Below are positions 5,963 to 12,219 of a stretch of 12,219 nucleotides of DNA, piece after piece. Within the stretch, counting starts at the first letter, position 1. Every line of letters starts with the position of its first letter. Location of the stretch: positions 473 through 12,691 of the forward strand of contig DGDP01000093.1 in NCBI GenBank assembly GCA_002385485.1, given 5' to 3'. The position numbers and the translations under genes are program-made. The notes beneath the pieces are model-generated. The model worked only from the letters and a program-made list of their open reading frames with translations, was not told where the DNA came from and did no database searches. Source of the DNA: Acetomicrobium sp. UBA3949. GTDB lineage: Bacteria > Synergistota > Synergistia > Synergistales > Acetomicrobiaceae.

Positions 5963-6478
5963 TTGGAAAGAAAAGGTGTAGTTACCATGCACGGCAACCC
6001 AATTACCCTGATAGGCCCTGAGCTGAAAGTGGGAGACAAAGCCCCGGATTTCACGGTTGTAAATCAAGACATGAGGGAAGTCAAAAAATCTGACTTCGCC
6101 AATAAGATTAAAGTCATATCCGTAACGCCTTCTCTCGATACGTCCGTATGCGATGTTCAAGCCCACAGGTTTGAGGAAGAGGCCACATCTCTGCCCGATG
6201 ATGTAGTCGTTCTCAACATATCCATGGACCTTCCCTTCGCAATAAAGAGATTTTGCACTTCAGGGAACATAAAGAAGGTCATTGCTCTGTCAGATCACAG
6301 AGATGCCTCTTTTGGTACAAATTGGGGCGTCCTGATTAAAGAACTGCGGCTCCTTGCAAGATCAGTTTTTATAGCGGACAAGGACGACGTTATTCGCTAC
6401 GTCCAAATTGTCCCTGAGGCCACAAACCATCCGGATTACGACGCCGCATTAAAGGCACTAAAAGAGCTGATAAAGTAA
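5963..6478 (+). CDS. tpx: Thiol peroxidase (Tpx, atypical 2-Cys peroxiredoxin)
   Basis: Tpx reduces hydrogen peroxide and alkyl hydroperoxides in the cytosol with electrons from thioredoxin. The protein has 171 residues, the family's usual size. The peroxidatic cysteine is C63 in TPSLDTSVC, and the resolving cysteine is C98 in RFCTSGN. The start is TTG 5963-5965, six bases after GGGGGTG, giving the family-like opening MERKGVVTMHGNPITL. The ATG at 5948 overlaps this binding site and adds five residues foreign to the family. It is the only plus-strand gene here and is transcribed away from cysEK. A strong terminator follows. It probably protects an anaerobe from oxygen exposure, and the shared control region links it in position, though not proven in function, to cysteine supply. 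Confidence 0.95.
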   Translation: MERKGVVTMHGNPITLIGPELKVGDKAPDFTVVNQDMREVKKSDFANKIKVISVTPSLDTSVCDVQAHRFEEEATSLPDDVVVLNISMDLPFAIKRFCTSGNIKKVIALSDHRDASFGTNWGVLIKELRLLARSVFIADKDDVIRYVQIVPEATNHPDYDAALKALKELIK

Positions 6479-6504
6479 ACCTTAATAAGTTGCTGTCCAA
6501 AAAG

Positions 6505-6539
6505 CCCGCTTACCAAAGATAAACGTAAGCGGGTTTTTT
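6505..6539 (+). terminator. Bidirectional intrinsic terminator between tpx and the ilvE-ptb-buk operon
   Basis: CCCGCTTAC (6505-6513) pairs with GTAAGCGGG (6525-6533), with an 11-base loop. Six T follow on the plus strand for tpx. On the minus strand the hairpin is followed by CTTTTTGG, so it can also end the convergent operon, whose last gene stops at 6559. Confidence 0.92.
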
Positions 6540-6558
6540 CTTCTTTAAATGCCATCGA

Positions 6559-6768
6559 TCAAAGGCTTATATTCGCCAACCAACCAAACAGCGTATCTAA
6601 AAATCGGGGGTTGATCACAAATTCGATCAGCAGACCCATGGGAATGATGGAGCGCAGGGCAACCCAGAGGTCAACATTTTCCTCTTTCCTGGCAATGTAC
6701 CCTAGGGCTGCTTCACCGCATATAGCACCAATCAAGAAATAACCCCATTTATAGGATTCTGCTTTCAT
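6559..6768 (-). CDS. Small membrane protein of unknown function (last gene of operon)
   Basis: I do not recognise this 69-residue protein. It has two likely membrane helices (about 8-26 and 34-54), a charged turn ARKEENVD between them, and a C-terminal amphipathic stretch. I chose ATG 6766-6768 because GGAG lies six bases upstream. The same frame is open back to 6849, but those extra codons have no binding site and are less hydrophobic. The gene overlaps the end of its upstream neighbour by 20 bp, so translation is probably coupled. It is followed directly by the shared terminator. The two small proteins probably work together, perhaps as a membrane complex; nothing ties them by sequence to acid kinase metabolism apart from operon position. 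Confidence 0.6.
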   Translation of the reverse strand: MKAESYKWGYFLIGAICGEAALGYIARKEENVDLWVALRSIIPMGLLIEFVINPRFLDTLFGWLANISL

Positions 6769-7015
6769 TGAATACTCCAAAATTCTGTATGCCACCCAGG
6801 CAGACCACGAGGATTGCAAAAACACCTCCAAAAAAAAAGAGCAACCCAAGCAAAAACTTCTGGTATCCTCTTGCCCATTTCACGTCCTTTGGGATCTCGT
6901 CATAGAAATGATCTTTTATCCATTTTATCCCCTTCGGGACGACGGCAACGTACGCCCTCGGGAATATAAAGGAATACATCAACAATCCCGTAAAGAACTT
7001 GAGCATGGGTGGCAA
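6749..7015 (-). CDS. Small membrane protein of unknown function
   Basis: I do not recognise this protein of about 88 residues. A hydrophobic N-terminal segment (about 5-27) is followed by a charged, aromatic region (KWIKDHFYDEIPKDVKW) and a strong membrane helix (about 54-76). I use TTG 7013-7015, nine bases after AGGGGG; ATG at 7006 (residue 4) is the alternative. The gene begins 20 bases after the buk1 stop, so it belongs to the same transcript. Nine T in a row (6830-6838) encode FFF at the start of the main helix. A one-base slip there would open the frame of the next gene and fuse the two proteins. The function and the true start are uncertain. Confidence 0.6.
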   Translation of the reverse strand: MPPMLKFFTGLLMYSFIFPRAYVAVVPKGIKWIKDHFYDEIPKDVKWARGYQKFLLGLLFFFGGVFAILVVCLGGIQNFGVFNESRIL

Positions 7016-7035
7016 AATCCTCGTCCCCCTAGCCT

Positions 7036-8115
7036 CTAATAGGCATATGTTTTTGCTTCTTCTTCTCCCGTCAGCACTCTTAAAACTCCCTGCGAAAGGG
7101 CAAGCATCTCATCCTCGCCGGGATATACAAAGATAGGAGCAATGAAGCTTACGCGTTTGGTGACCATGTCTACGAATTTATTGCTATAGGCAATGCTTCC
7201 GGTGATAATTATTCCATCGACCTGGCCTGAAAGAACGGCTGAATACTCAGCGATAGTTTTAGCAACCTGATATGCCATTGCATTATAGACCAACTCAGCT
7301 TTGGCGTCACCCTCGGCTATCCTTTTTTCGACTTCGCGCGCATCGTTAGTCCCCAGATGGGCAACCAATCCGCCTTGGCCCACCAGCTTTTTTTCCATTT
7401 CCTCCAGCGTACACTTGCCGCTGTAGCAATAATTGACCAACTGCCCTACCGGAAGGGTCCCCGCCCTTTCCGGCGAGAAGGGCCCCTCTCCGTCCAAGGC
7501 ATTATTGACATCCACCACCCTGCCGTACAAATGAGCTCCCACGGATATTCCTCCGCCGAGATGCGCTACTATCAATCTGGTCTCTTCGTACTTCTTTCCC
7601 AATTCCTCTGCCGCTCTTCTGGCCGTCGCTTTTTGATTTAAGGCATGAAAGATAGATTTTCGCTCAATTTCCGGAAAACCCGATATCCTTGCCTCATCGC
7701 ACAGCTCATCCACGACTACAGGATCGACAATAAAACAGGGTTTGTCGCCCGCTTCCTTGGCCAAATTGTGGGCGAGGATTGCACCAAGGTTGCTTGCATG
7801 CACGCCGTATTTACAGGTGCGCATCTCTTCCAACATAAGATCGTTGATCGCATATGTACCTGCAGGAATCGGATGCAACAAACCTCCGCGGCCTACGAAG
7901 GCATCCACCTCCTCTAACTTGGTGCCATGAGCCCTCAAAGACCTTTTTATCTCCTCTAACCTGAAGTTTTCCTGTTCTATGATTCCACTGAAACGTTTCA
8001 GGACATCGATGTCATATCTTTGGGTTTCGCGCCAACTTTCCCTGTCCCCTTCGAAAAAAGCGATCTTCGTACTGGTCGAACCCGGATTGATTGCTAATAT
8101 CTTCGGCGATATCAT
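7036..8115 (-). CDS. buk: Butyrate kinase (acyl-phosphate kinase), copy 1
   Basis: This cytosolic enzyme transfers phosphate from butyryl- or branched acyl-phosphate to ADP, giving ATP and the free acid. The 359-residue length and the ASKHA-fold motifs are typical: NPGSTSTK (10-17), GRGG (75-78), HASNLGA (106-112), DPVVVDEL (131-138), HALNQKA (158-164) and HLGGGIS (185-191). I start at ATG 8113-8115, ten bases after GGGAGG; the upstream ATG at 8133 lies before this site and has none of its own. It follows ptb1 by 63 bp, the normal ptb-buk order. All core motifs are canonical, so I take this as the more conventional of the two kinases. The chain-length preference cannot be read from the sequence. 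Confidence 0.93.
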   Translation of the reverse strand: MISPKILAINPGSTSTKIAFFEGDRESWRETQRYDIDVLKRFSGIIEQENFRLEEIKRSLRAHGTKLEEVDAFVGRGGLLHPIPAGTYAINDLMLEEMRTCKYGVHASNLGAILAHNLAKEAGDKPCFIVDPVVVDELCDEARISGFPEIERKSIFHALNQKATARRAAEELGKKYEETRLIVAHLGGGISVGAHLYGRVVDVNNALDGEGPFSPERAGTLPVGQLVNYCYSGKCTLEEMEKKLVGQGGLVAHLGTNDAREVEKRIAEGDAKAELVYNAMAYQVAKTIAEYSAVLSGQVDGIIITGSIAYSNKFVDMVTKRVSFIAPIFVYPGEDEMLALSQGVLRVLTGEEEAKTYAY

Positions 8116-8178
8116 TAGTGACGTTCCTCCCATTCTATGCGCCTATTTTGCCCTTTTCCCTTAACCTGCAATCCCCTT

Positions 8179-9099
8179 TTAGGCTGATTTATAAGCAGCC
8201 AAAGCCACAGCTGACGCTATGGACAAAAGCTTAGTTTCCGCAGTATCGGCACGGCTTGTAAGAACTACAGGAACCTTTGCACCCAAGACCAGGCCGGCCG
8301 TCCTGTTTTTCGTGAGATAGACAATGCCCTTGGCAAAGATGTTCCCCGCCTCTATGTCGGGAACGAGCAAGACTTCGGCATGCCCCGCTACCTCAGAAAC
8401 TATTCCCTTATGACGTGCGGCCTCTTCGCTCAAGGCGTTATCCAAAGCCAGAGGTCCGTCGATGATGCAGCCTTTTATCTGGTTTCGTCTGTTCATCTGG
8501 ACCAATGCGGCTGCATCAATCGTGCAGGGCATATCGGGATTTACCACCTCTACGGCAGCCAAGGCAGCGACCTTTGGCGTTTCGACGCCGAAGGATTTTG
8601 CAAGTTCTACGGTATTCTCGATTATTTTGACTTTGGCATTCAGATCGGGGGCGATGTTAAATGCGGGGTCACATATGAAAAGGATACGATCGATCCCTTC
8701 CACTTCATGTATATAAACATGAGACAGCAAGGAACCCGTTCTCAATCCCTTTTCTTTATTCAAAACGCCCCTAAGGAAATTAGCGGTCGATATCATGCCC
8801 TTCATCAGTATATCGGCTTGACCCGAAGATACAACCTCTACGGCGGCCAAGGCCACATCGGCTTCGCTCCCGCGAACATCCTTTAACTGGAAGTTAGAAA
8901 GGTCGATGCCAATCCCCTTGGCTATTTCCTTCATCTTGTCGGTGTTACCAACCAATATGCACTCGGCAATGCCTTCCTTTCTGGCATTTTCAACCGCTTC
9001 CAGAACCTCGGCATCTTCTGCCAAAGCAACACTTACCTTTTTGGGACCCACTTCCTTTGCATAAGTTAAAAGTTCAGCAAGAGAACGTAACTGTTTCAC
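8179..9099 (-). CDS. ptb: Phosphate butyryltransferase (phosphate acyltransferase), copy 1
   Basis: This enzyme exchanges the CoA of butyryl-CoA or a branched acyl-CoA for phosphate, feeding butyrate kinase. The 306-residue PTA/PTB fold shows LMKGMISTANFLRGVL near residues 96-111, LLSHVY, and the C-terminal VPDIEAGN and LGAKVPVVLTSRADT signatures. The start is GTG 9097-9099, nine bases after GGGAGG. Bases 8404-8589 (residues about 171-232) are almost identical to the matching part of ptb2, while both sides of that block have diverged strongly. It lies 65 bp after ptb2 and 63 bp before buk1 on the same strand. Its substrate may differ from that of ptb2. Confidence 0.93.
   Translation of the reverse strand: MKQLRSLAELLTYAKEVGPKKVSVALAEDAEVLEAVENARKEGIAECILVGNTDKMKEIAKGIGIDLSNFQLKDVRGSEADVALAAVEVVSSGQADILMKGMISTANFLRGVLNKEKGLRTGSLLSHVYIHEVEGIDRILFICDPAFNIAPDLNAKVKIIENTVELAKSFGVETPKVAALAAVEVVNPDMPCTIDAAALVQMNRRNQIKGCIIDGPLALDNALSEEAARHKGIVSEVAGHAEVLLVPDIEAGNIFAKGIVYLTKNRTAGLVLGAKVPVVLTSRADTAETKLLSIASAVALAAYKSA
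8404..8589. repeat. 186-bp near-identical block, copy in ptb1
   Basis: This block matches 9393-9578 in ptb2 at 184 of 186 positions. The differences are at 8497 and 8557, and both are synonymous. Identity drops sharply at both edges. The two copies are direct repeats 989 bp apart. Confidence 0.95.
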
Positions 9100-9114
9100 C
9101 TTTGCAGACCTCCC

Positions 9115-9136
9115 TATATATACTTTATATATACTT
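9115..9136. repeat. Tandem 11-bp repeat in the ptb2-ptb1 gap
   Basis: TATATATACTT occurs twice head to tail, at 9115-9125 and 9126-9136, just upstream of the ptb1 ribosome binding site (GGGAGG, 9109-9114). On the minus strand these give TATATA-like hexamers that could act as a weak internal -10, or an AU-rich standby region for ribosomes. The remainder of the 65-bp gap shows no terminator. Confidence 0.6.
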
Positions 9137-9164
9137 TTTCTATGATCGCTTCTTTATGATCTTT

Positions 9165-10082
9165 TCATTTCATTCTCTGACTTTTTGCCAAAACAGCTCC
9201 CAAGGCTATGGAGAGCACTTTAGTCCGGGCCGTATCTCCGCGACTGGTCAAAACTACGGGAACCTTCGCGCCTAAGACCACTCCGGCACCTGCTCCATTT
9301 GCCATGAAAAGTATGACCTTTCCAAGCAAGTTTCCAGCTTCTATGTCGGGAACAAGCAATATGTCGGCATGTCCGGCAACTTCTGATGTCAGTCCCTTAT
9401 GACGTGCGGCCTCTTCGCTCAAGGCGTTATCCAAAGCCAGAGGTCCGTCGATGATGCAGCCTTTTATCTGGTTTCGTCTGTTCATTTGGACCAATGCGGC
9501 TGCATCAATCGTGCAGGGCATATCGGGATTTACCACCTCTACGGCGGCCAAGGCAGCGACCTTTGGCGTTTCGACGCCCAAACAATGATAACAGCAAACA
9601 GCGTTATTTACTATCGCCACCTTCTCCTGAAGGCCGGGGTAGGTGTTGAGTCCCCCATCTGTAAGTCCTATAACTCTATCGATGGCAGGAACTTCGAAAA
9701 GAAACAAATGAGAGAGCAGGTTCCCGCTCCTTAAGCCCCATTCTTTATTCAATACGGCCTTAAGCAGGGTAGAAGTCTTTATGAACCCCTTCATCAAAAG
9801 ATCGCCATTCCCCGATGATACGGTTTGTACGGCCTTTGCGGCCGCCTCTTCCTCGCTTTTTGCTGAAATTATCTCGAAAGAAGATATGTCTATGCTCCTT
9901 TCCTCGGCGACCCTTGCTATCCTTCCCTTATCGCCGACCAAGGCAGCCTCAACTATTCCTTCTGAATGTGCCTTTTTGACCGCTTCAAGCACTTCTCCGT
10001 CCTCTGCTGCAGCGACGACAACTCTCATAACGGTGCCTTTCTTAGCCCTATCAAAGAGAAAATCGAGATTTTTAAAGGCCAA
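9165..10082 (-). CDS. ptb: Phosphate butyryltransferase (phosphate acyltransferase), copy 2
   Basis: This is a paralog of ptb1 with 305 residues. Conserved elements are LMKGFIKTSTLLKAVL, LLSHLFLFEV, VPDIEAGN and LGAKVPVVLTSRGDT. I place the start at TTG 10080-10082, nine bases after a GGGAGG that lies inside the end of buk2; only one base separates the buk2 stop from it (TAATTTG), so translation is coupled. The ATG at 10127 would sit inside buk2 ahead of this site. Outside the shared block the two Ptb proteins are only moderately similar. A CCYHC stretch just before the block is unusual, where ptb1 has ELAKS. It probably pairs with Buk2 and acts on another acyl-CoA than Ptb1 does; this is an inference. 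Confidence 0.92.
   Translation of the reverse strand: MAFKNLDFLFDRAKKGTVMRVVVAAAEDGEVLEAVKKAHSEGIVEAALVGDKGRIARVAEERSIDISSFEIISAKSEEEAAAKAVQTVSSGNGDLLMKGFIKTSTLLKAVLNKEWGLRSGNLLSHLFLFEVPAIDRVIGLTDGGLNTYPGLQEKVAIVNNAVCCYHCLGVETPKVAALAAVEVVNPDMPCTIDAAALVQMNRRNQIKGCIIDGPLALDNALSEEAARHKGLTSEVAGHADILLVPDIEAGNLLGKVILFMANGAGAGVVLGAKVPVVLTSRGDTARTKVLSIALGAVLAKSQRMK
9393..9578. repeat. 186-bp near-identical block, copy in ptb2
   Basis: This is the partner of 8404-8589. It encodes the same residues from GVETPKVAALAAVEVV through ALSEEAARHKG in both proteins. The two mismatches (9486 and 9546) leave the protein unchanged. Confidence 0.95.
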
Positions 10083-10083
10083 A

Positions 10084-11190
10084 TTAAAGCACCTCCCTTT
10101 TTCTGTAATTTTCCACGACGTCAGCATAGGAAGACGACTTTTCTTCTCCCTTTAAAACCCTCAAGGCGTTCTCCGCCAAGGACTTCATTTCATTTTCCCC
10201 AGGATATACCAAAACGGGAGCTATCCACTGTACCCTTTCCGTTACCATGGCCACGAAGTCATCGTCGTAGGCCACGCCGCCGGTCATGATAATGGCGTCG
10301 ACCTTGCCCTCCAATACGGCTGAATAGGAAGCGATCTCTTTGGCCACCTGGAAAGCCATTGCGCGGTATATCAATGCAGCCCCTTCGTCTCCCTCTTCAA
10401 TGCGCTGCTTTACCTCACGAACGTCATTTGTACCGAGATAACCGACGAATCCCGAAGCGCCTGCAAGCTTTCGACGCAGTTCCTTCACGTTATATTTGCC
10501 GCTATAGCAAAGTTTGACCAAATCGCCCGTGGGGACGGTCCCGGCACGCTCCGGGGAAAAAGGTCCGTTTTCGTTGGCATTGTTTAGATCCACCATTCTG
10601 CCGTCCCTGTGGGCGCAGATCGTAAAGCCTCCTCCCAAATGGGCCACTATAAAGCGAAGTTTACGCCAATCCCCATCCAGCTCCTTGGCCGCCTTACGCA
10701 CTACTGATTTCACATTTAATGTATGGGCCAAGGAATACTTAGGAAGCTCCGGAAGACCCGTGATCCTTGCAATGTCATCCAATTCATCGGTGGCCACCGA
10801 ATCGGCGATGAAGGCAGGTATATTTCGGGGTTGCGCTATAGAGTGGGCCATCAGCCCTCCTAAGTTAGATGCATGCTCCCATGGCTTGCAACGCTTCAAA
10901 TATTCGATCAACACTTCTTCTACCCGATAAACTCCACCAGGCATGGGCGGATCGACTATGCCTCCGCGCCCTATTACCGCATTGAGATCGTCGAAGGAAT
11001 ACCCTGCCTCTTTCAAGGCGTCTTCAACGGCTTTTAATCTGAAGTCCAACTGGCTTATTACGCCATCGAACTCCGACAACTCTTCAGGGGCGTGGGTTAT
11101 GGTTTTTCTCCATGTTTCCACATCATCTTCATACCACGCTATCTTAGTGCTGGTAGAACCTGGATTTATGACCAATATATTAAAGGCCAC
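10084..11190 (-). CDS. buk: Butyrate kinase-like acyl-phosphate kinase, copy 2
   Basis: This 368-residue paralog of buk1 keeps the ATP-binding core: NPGSTSTK (9-16), GRGG (74-77), HASNLGG and HLGGGFT (184-190). It departs from Buk1 at the acyl-site motifs. DPVVVDEL is ADSVATDEL, and the RKSIFHALNQKA stretch reads PKYSLAHTLNVKS. It also has a longer C-terminal tail (VVENYRKREVL). I prefer GTG 11188-11190 as start, six bases after AGGAGG; the ATG at 11196 abuts the binding site with no spacing. It is followed after one base by ptb2. It is probably a kinase for another acyl-phosphate, for example a branched or aromatic one, but activity on butyryl-phosphate is not excluded. Confidence 0.9.
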   Translation of the reverse strand: MAFNILVINPGSTSTKIAWYEDDVETWRKTITHAPEELSEFDGVISQLDFRLKAVEDALKEAGYSFDDLNAVIGRGGIVDPPMPGGVYRVEEVLIEYLKRCKPWEHASNLGGLMAHSIAQPRNIPAFIADSVATDELDDIARITGLPELPKYSLAHTLNVKSVVRKAAKELDGDWRKLRFIVAHLGGGFTICAHRDGRMVDLNNANENGPFSPERAGTVPTGDLVKLCYSGKYNVKELRRKLAGASGFVGYLGTNDVREVKQRIEEGDEGAALIYRAMAFQVAKEIASYSAVLEGKVDAIIMTGGVAYDDDFVAMVTERVQWIAPVLVYPGENEMKSLAENALRVLKGEEKSSSYADVVENYRKREVL

Positions 11191-11212
11191 AACCATCCTC
11201 CTCTCTCGATAA

Positions 11213-11248
11213 GGGGCAAGACATCTTCAGTGCAGCATGTCTTGCCCC
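11213..11248 (-). promoter_or_regulatory. Intergenic hairpin between ilvE and buk2
   Basis: GGGGCAAGACAT (11213-11224) and ATGTCTTGCCCC (11237-11248) form a perfect 12-bp stem around a 12-base loop. On the minus strand it is followed by TTATCGAGAG and on the plus strand by GAAAAG, so there is no U-tract for termination. It sits 18 bases after the ilvE stop and just ahead of the buk2 binding site. Likely roles are an mRNA-stability or processing element that sets separate levels for ilvE and buk/ptb, or a weak terminator. Confidence 0.6.
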
Positions 11249-11266
11249 GAAAAGCCTGATTCGCAT

Positions 11267-12142
11267 TTACTTGTAAATGGGATATCCTTCAGAAGTTACC
11301 AGCTTGCGAAATTCTTCTCTGAGTTTCTCCGTGACGGGACCTGGTTTGCCATTGCCTATCTTTCTTCCATCTACCTCAACGACGGCAACCATTTCGGCTG
11401 CAGTACCGGTGACGAAGGCTTCATCAGCAGTGTAAACGTCATATCTCGTAAGGAAAGTCTCCTCCACGGGATAACCCAATTTCTTGGCCAATTCTATAAC
11501 GGCATTTCTCGTAACGCCGATCAAAATTCCAGCAGCGGGGTGAGGGGTCTTAACTACACCGTTTTTAACCAAAAACACATTGTCCCCGGAACCTTCCGTC
11601 AAATAACCTTCGCGGCTCATACAGAAGCACTCTTGGGCTCCCGCAACTATCGATTCAATCTTGGCCATGATATTGGGAAGATAATTGCAGGTCTTAACTT
11701 GCGGAGGAAGCACCTCTCCGTAATTTTTCCTCGTGGCTGCCGTAGCCGCCTTTAAGCCCTTCTGATAAAACTCCTCGGGGTAGAGGGCAATTTTATCGGC
11801 AATGCATACTACTGTCGCTTTCGGGCACTTCCTCGGGTCCAAACCTAGGTCTCCCGTTCCCCTGCTCACGACCAACCTGATGTAGGCATCTTTAAGCTCA
11901 TTTCTTCTGCAGGTTTCCGCGCAAACTTCCATCATTTCTTCTTTAGAGATGGGTATCTCTAGCCATATTGCCTTAGCCGAATCGTAGAGCCTGTCGATAT
12001 GCTCTTCCAGCCTAAATATGCGCCCGGCATAAGCTCTGATGCCCTCAAACACTCCGTCGCCATACAAAAAACCATGATCATACACTGAGACCTTTGCTTC
12101 TTCCTTGGAAATAAACTCTCCATTGACATATACTACAGTCAT
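11267..12142 (-). CDS. ilvE: Branched-chain amino acid aminotransferase (PLP fold type IV)
   Basis: This enzyme moves the amino group between leucine, isoleucine or valine and 2-oxoglutarate. The 291-residue protein has YDHGFLYGDGVFEGIR at 21-36, the Schiff-base lysine K150 in QVKTCNYLPN, E183 in EGSGDN contacting the PLP nitrogen, and GTAAEM near the C-terminus. ATG 12140-12142 follows AAGGAGG by ten bases. The frame stays open to the contig end, but the extra N-terminus starting MCIRDS is translated adapter and must be removed. As first gene before the buk/ptb set it probably supplies branched 2-oxo acids for fermentation instead of serving biosynthesis. D-amino acid aminotransferases share this fold, so the substrate is likely but not certain. 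Confidence 0.9.
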   Translation of the reverse strand: MTVVYVNGEFISKEEAKVSVYDHGFLYGDGVFEGIRAYAGRIFRLEEHIDRLYDSAKAIWLEIPISKEEMMEVCAETCRRNELKDAYIRLVVSRGTGDLGLDPRKCPKATVVCIADKIALYPEEFYQKGLKAATAATRKNYGEVLPPQVKTCNYLPNIMAKIESIVAGAQECFCMSREGYLTEGSGDNVFLVKNGVVKTPHPAAGILIGVTRNAVIELAKKLGYPVEETFLTRYDVYTADEAFVTGTAAEMVAVVEVDGRKIGNGKPGPVTEKLREEFRKLVTSEGYPIYK

Positions 12143-12200
12143 TACTCTTGTCCCTCCTTCATAATTTGTATTGCAATAATGAGTTGTGTCCATATAATTG
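12143..12200 (-). promoter_or_regulatory. Truncated upstream region of ilvE
   Basis: Only 58 bases of real sequence remain before the adapter. They hold the AAGGAGG binding site and an AT-rich stretch, with no convincing -10/-35 pair. The operon promoter, and possibly further upstream genes, lie beyond the contig. Confidence 0.5.
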
Positions 12201-12219
12201 CTGTCTCTTATACACATCT
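12201..12219. other. Sequencing-adapter sequence (complete transposase mosaic end)
   Basis: CTGTCTCTTATACACATCT is the exact 19-bp Tn5/Nextera mosaic end in the orientation expected at the right edge of an insert. Its reverse complement translates as MCIRDS, a known artefact N-terminus in protein databases. It should be trimmed. Confidence 0.97.

Noticed and set aside
6769..6849. N-terminal extension of the last small membrane protein
   Set aside because: No binding site upstream of 6849 and less hydrophobic content; ATG 6768 has GGAG at proper spacing.
8380..8886. 168-codon plus-strand open frame antisense to ptb1 (and a similar one at 9399-9734)
   Set aside because: It is antisense to a clear coding gene and has no family resemblance. 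The likeness between the two frames is explained by the shared 186-bp block.
12143..12217. Extended N-terminus of IlvE starting MCIRDS
   Set aside because: The first residues are translated mosaic-end adapter; the normal IlvE start with an AAGGAGG site is at 12142.
1..12219. CRISPR arrays, tRNA or rRNA genes, insertion sequences, prophage genes
   Set aside because: No regularly spaced repeats, no tRNA-like cloverleaf, no transposase or integrase coding sequence were seen. The mosaic ends are library adapters and not a natural transposon.

Overview
The window looks like one short assembled contig from a moderately AT-rich, anaerobic, amino-acid-fermenting bacterium. Gene content and protein style suggest Synergistota, perhaps Acetomicrobium/Anaerobaculum-like. 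That placement is an inference, and a thermophilic Firmicute cannot be excluded. Both ends carry transposase mosaic-end sequence from library preparation: 11 bases at the start and all 19 bases at the end. The natural context therefore stops at about 12 and 12200. All genes but one are on the minus strand, so transcription mostly runs from high to low coordinates.

Layout. 12-109: 5' fragment of a UxaA/SAF-domain dehydratase gene, directly behind an IclR-family regulator (128-892). 988-2346: sodium:neurotransmitter-symporter-family transporter. 2396-2440: terminator of brnQ. 2490-3806: BrnQ branched-chain amino acid transporter. 3966-5580: cysE-cysK, the two-step cysteine pathway. 5605-5865: a long cysE leader holding an 18-codon ORF with four cysteine codons, alternative hairpins and a 21-bp-stem terminator hairpin, which together look like a cysteine-responsive attenuator. 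5963-6478 (plus strand): thiol peroxidase Tpx, with its own promoter region and a bidirectional terminator. 6559-12142: a probable operon read as ilvE, buk2, ptb2, ptb1, buk1 and two small membrane-protein genes.

How the genes fit together. The ilvE-buk-ptb-ptb-buk cluster is the logic of energy-yielding branched-chain amino acid fermentation. BrnQ and possibly the SNF transporter would import amino acids, and IlvE would remove the amino group. An oxoacid oxidoreductase encoded elsewhere would make acyl-CoA. Ptb and Buk would convert acyl-CoA to the free acid plus ATP. Two paralogous Ptb/Buk sets suggest two acyl chain classes. The ptb paralogs share a 186-bp block with only two differences inside otherwise diverged genes, pointing to gene conversion. 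CysE/CysK and Tpx form a sulfur and thiol-redox pair facing away from a shared control region rich in palindromes.

The strongest candidate for something undescribed is the cysteine leader-peptide attenuator ahead of cysEK. Seven of the thirteen full-length genes probably start at TTG or GTG, and several obvious ATG starts are wrong when ribosome binding sites are considered.
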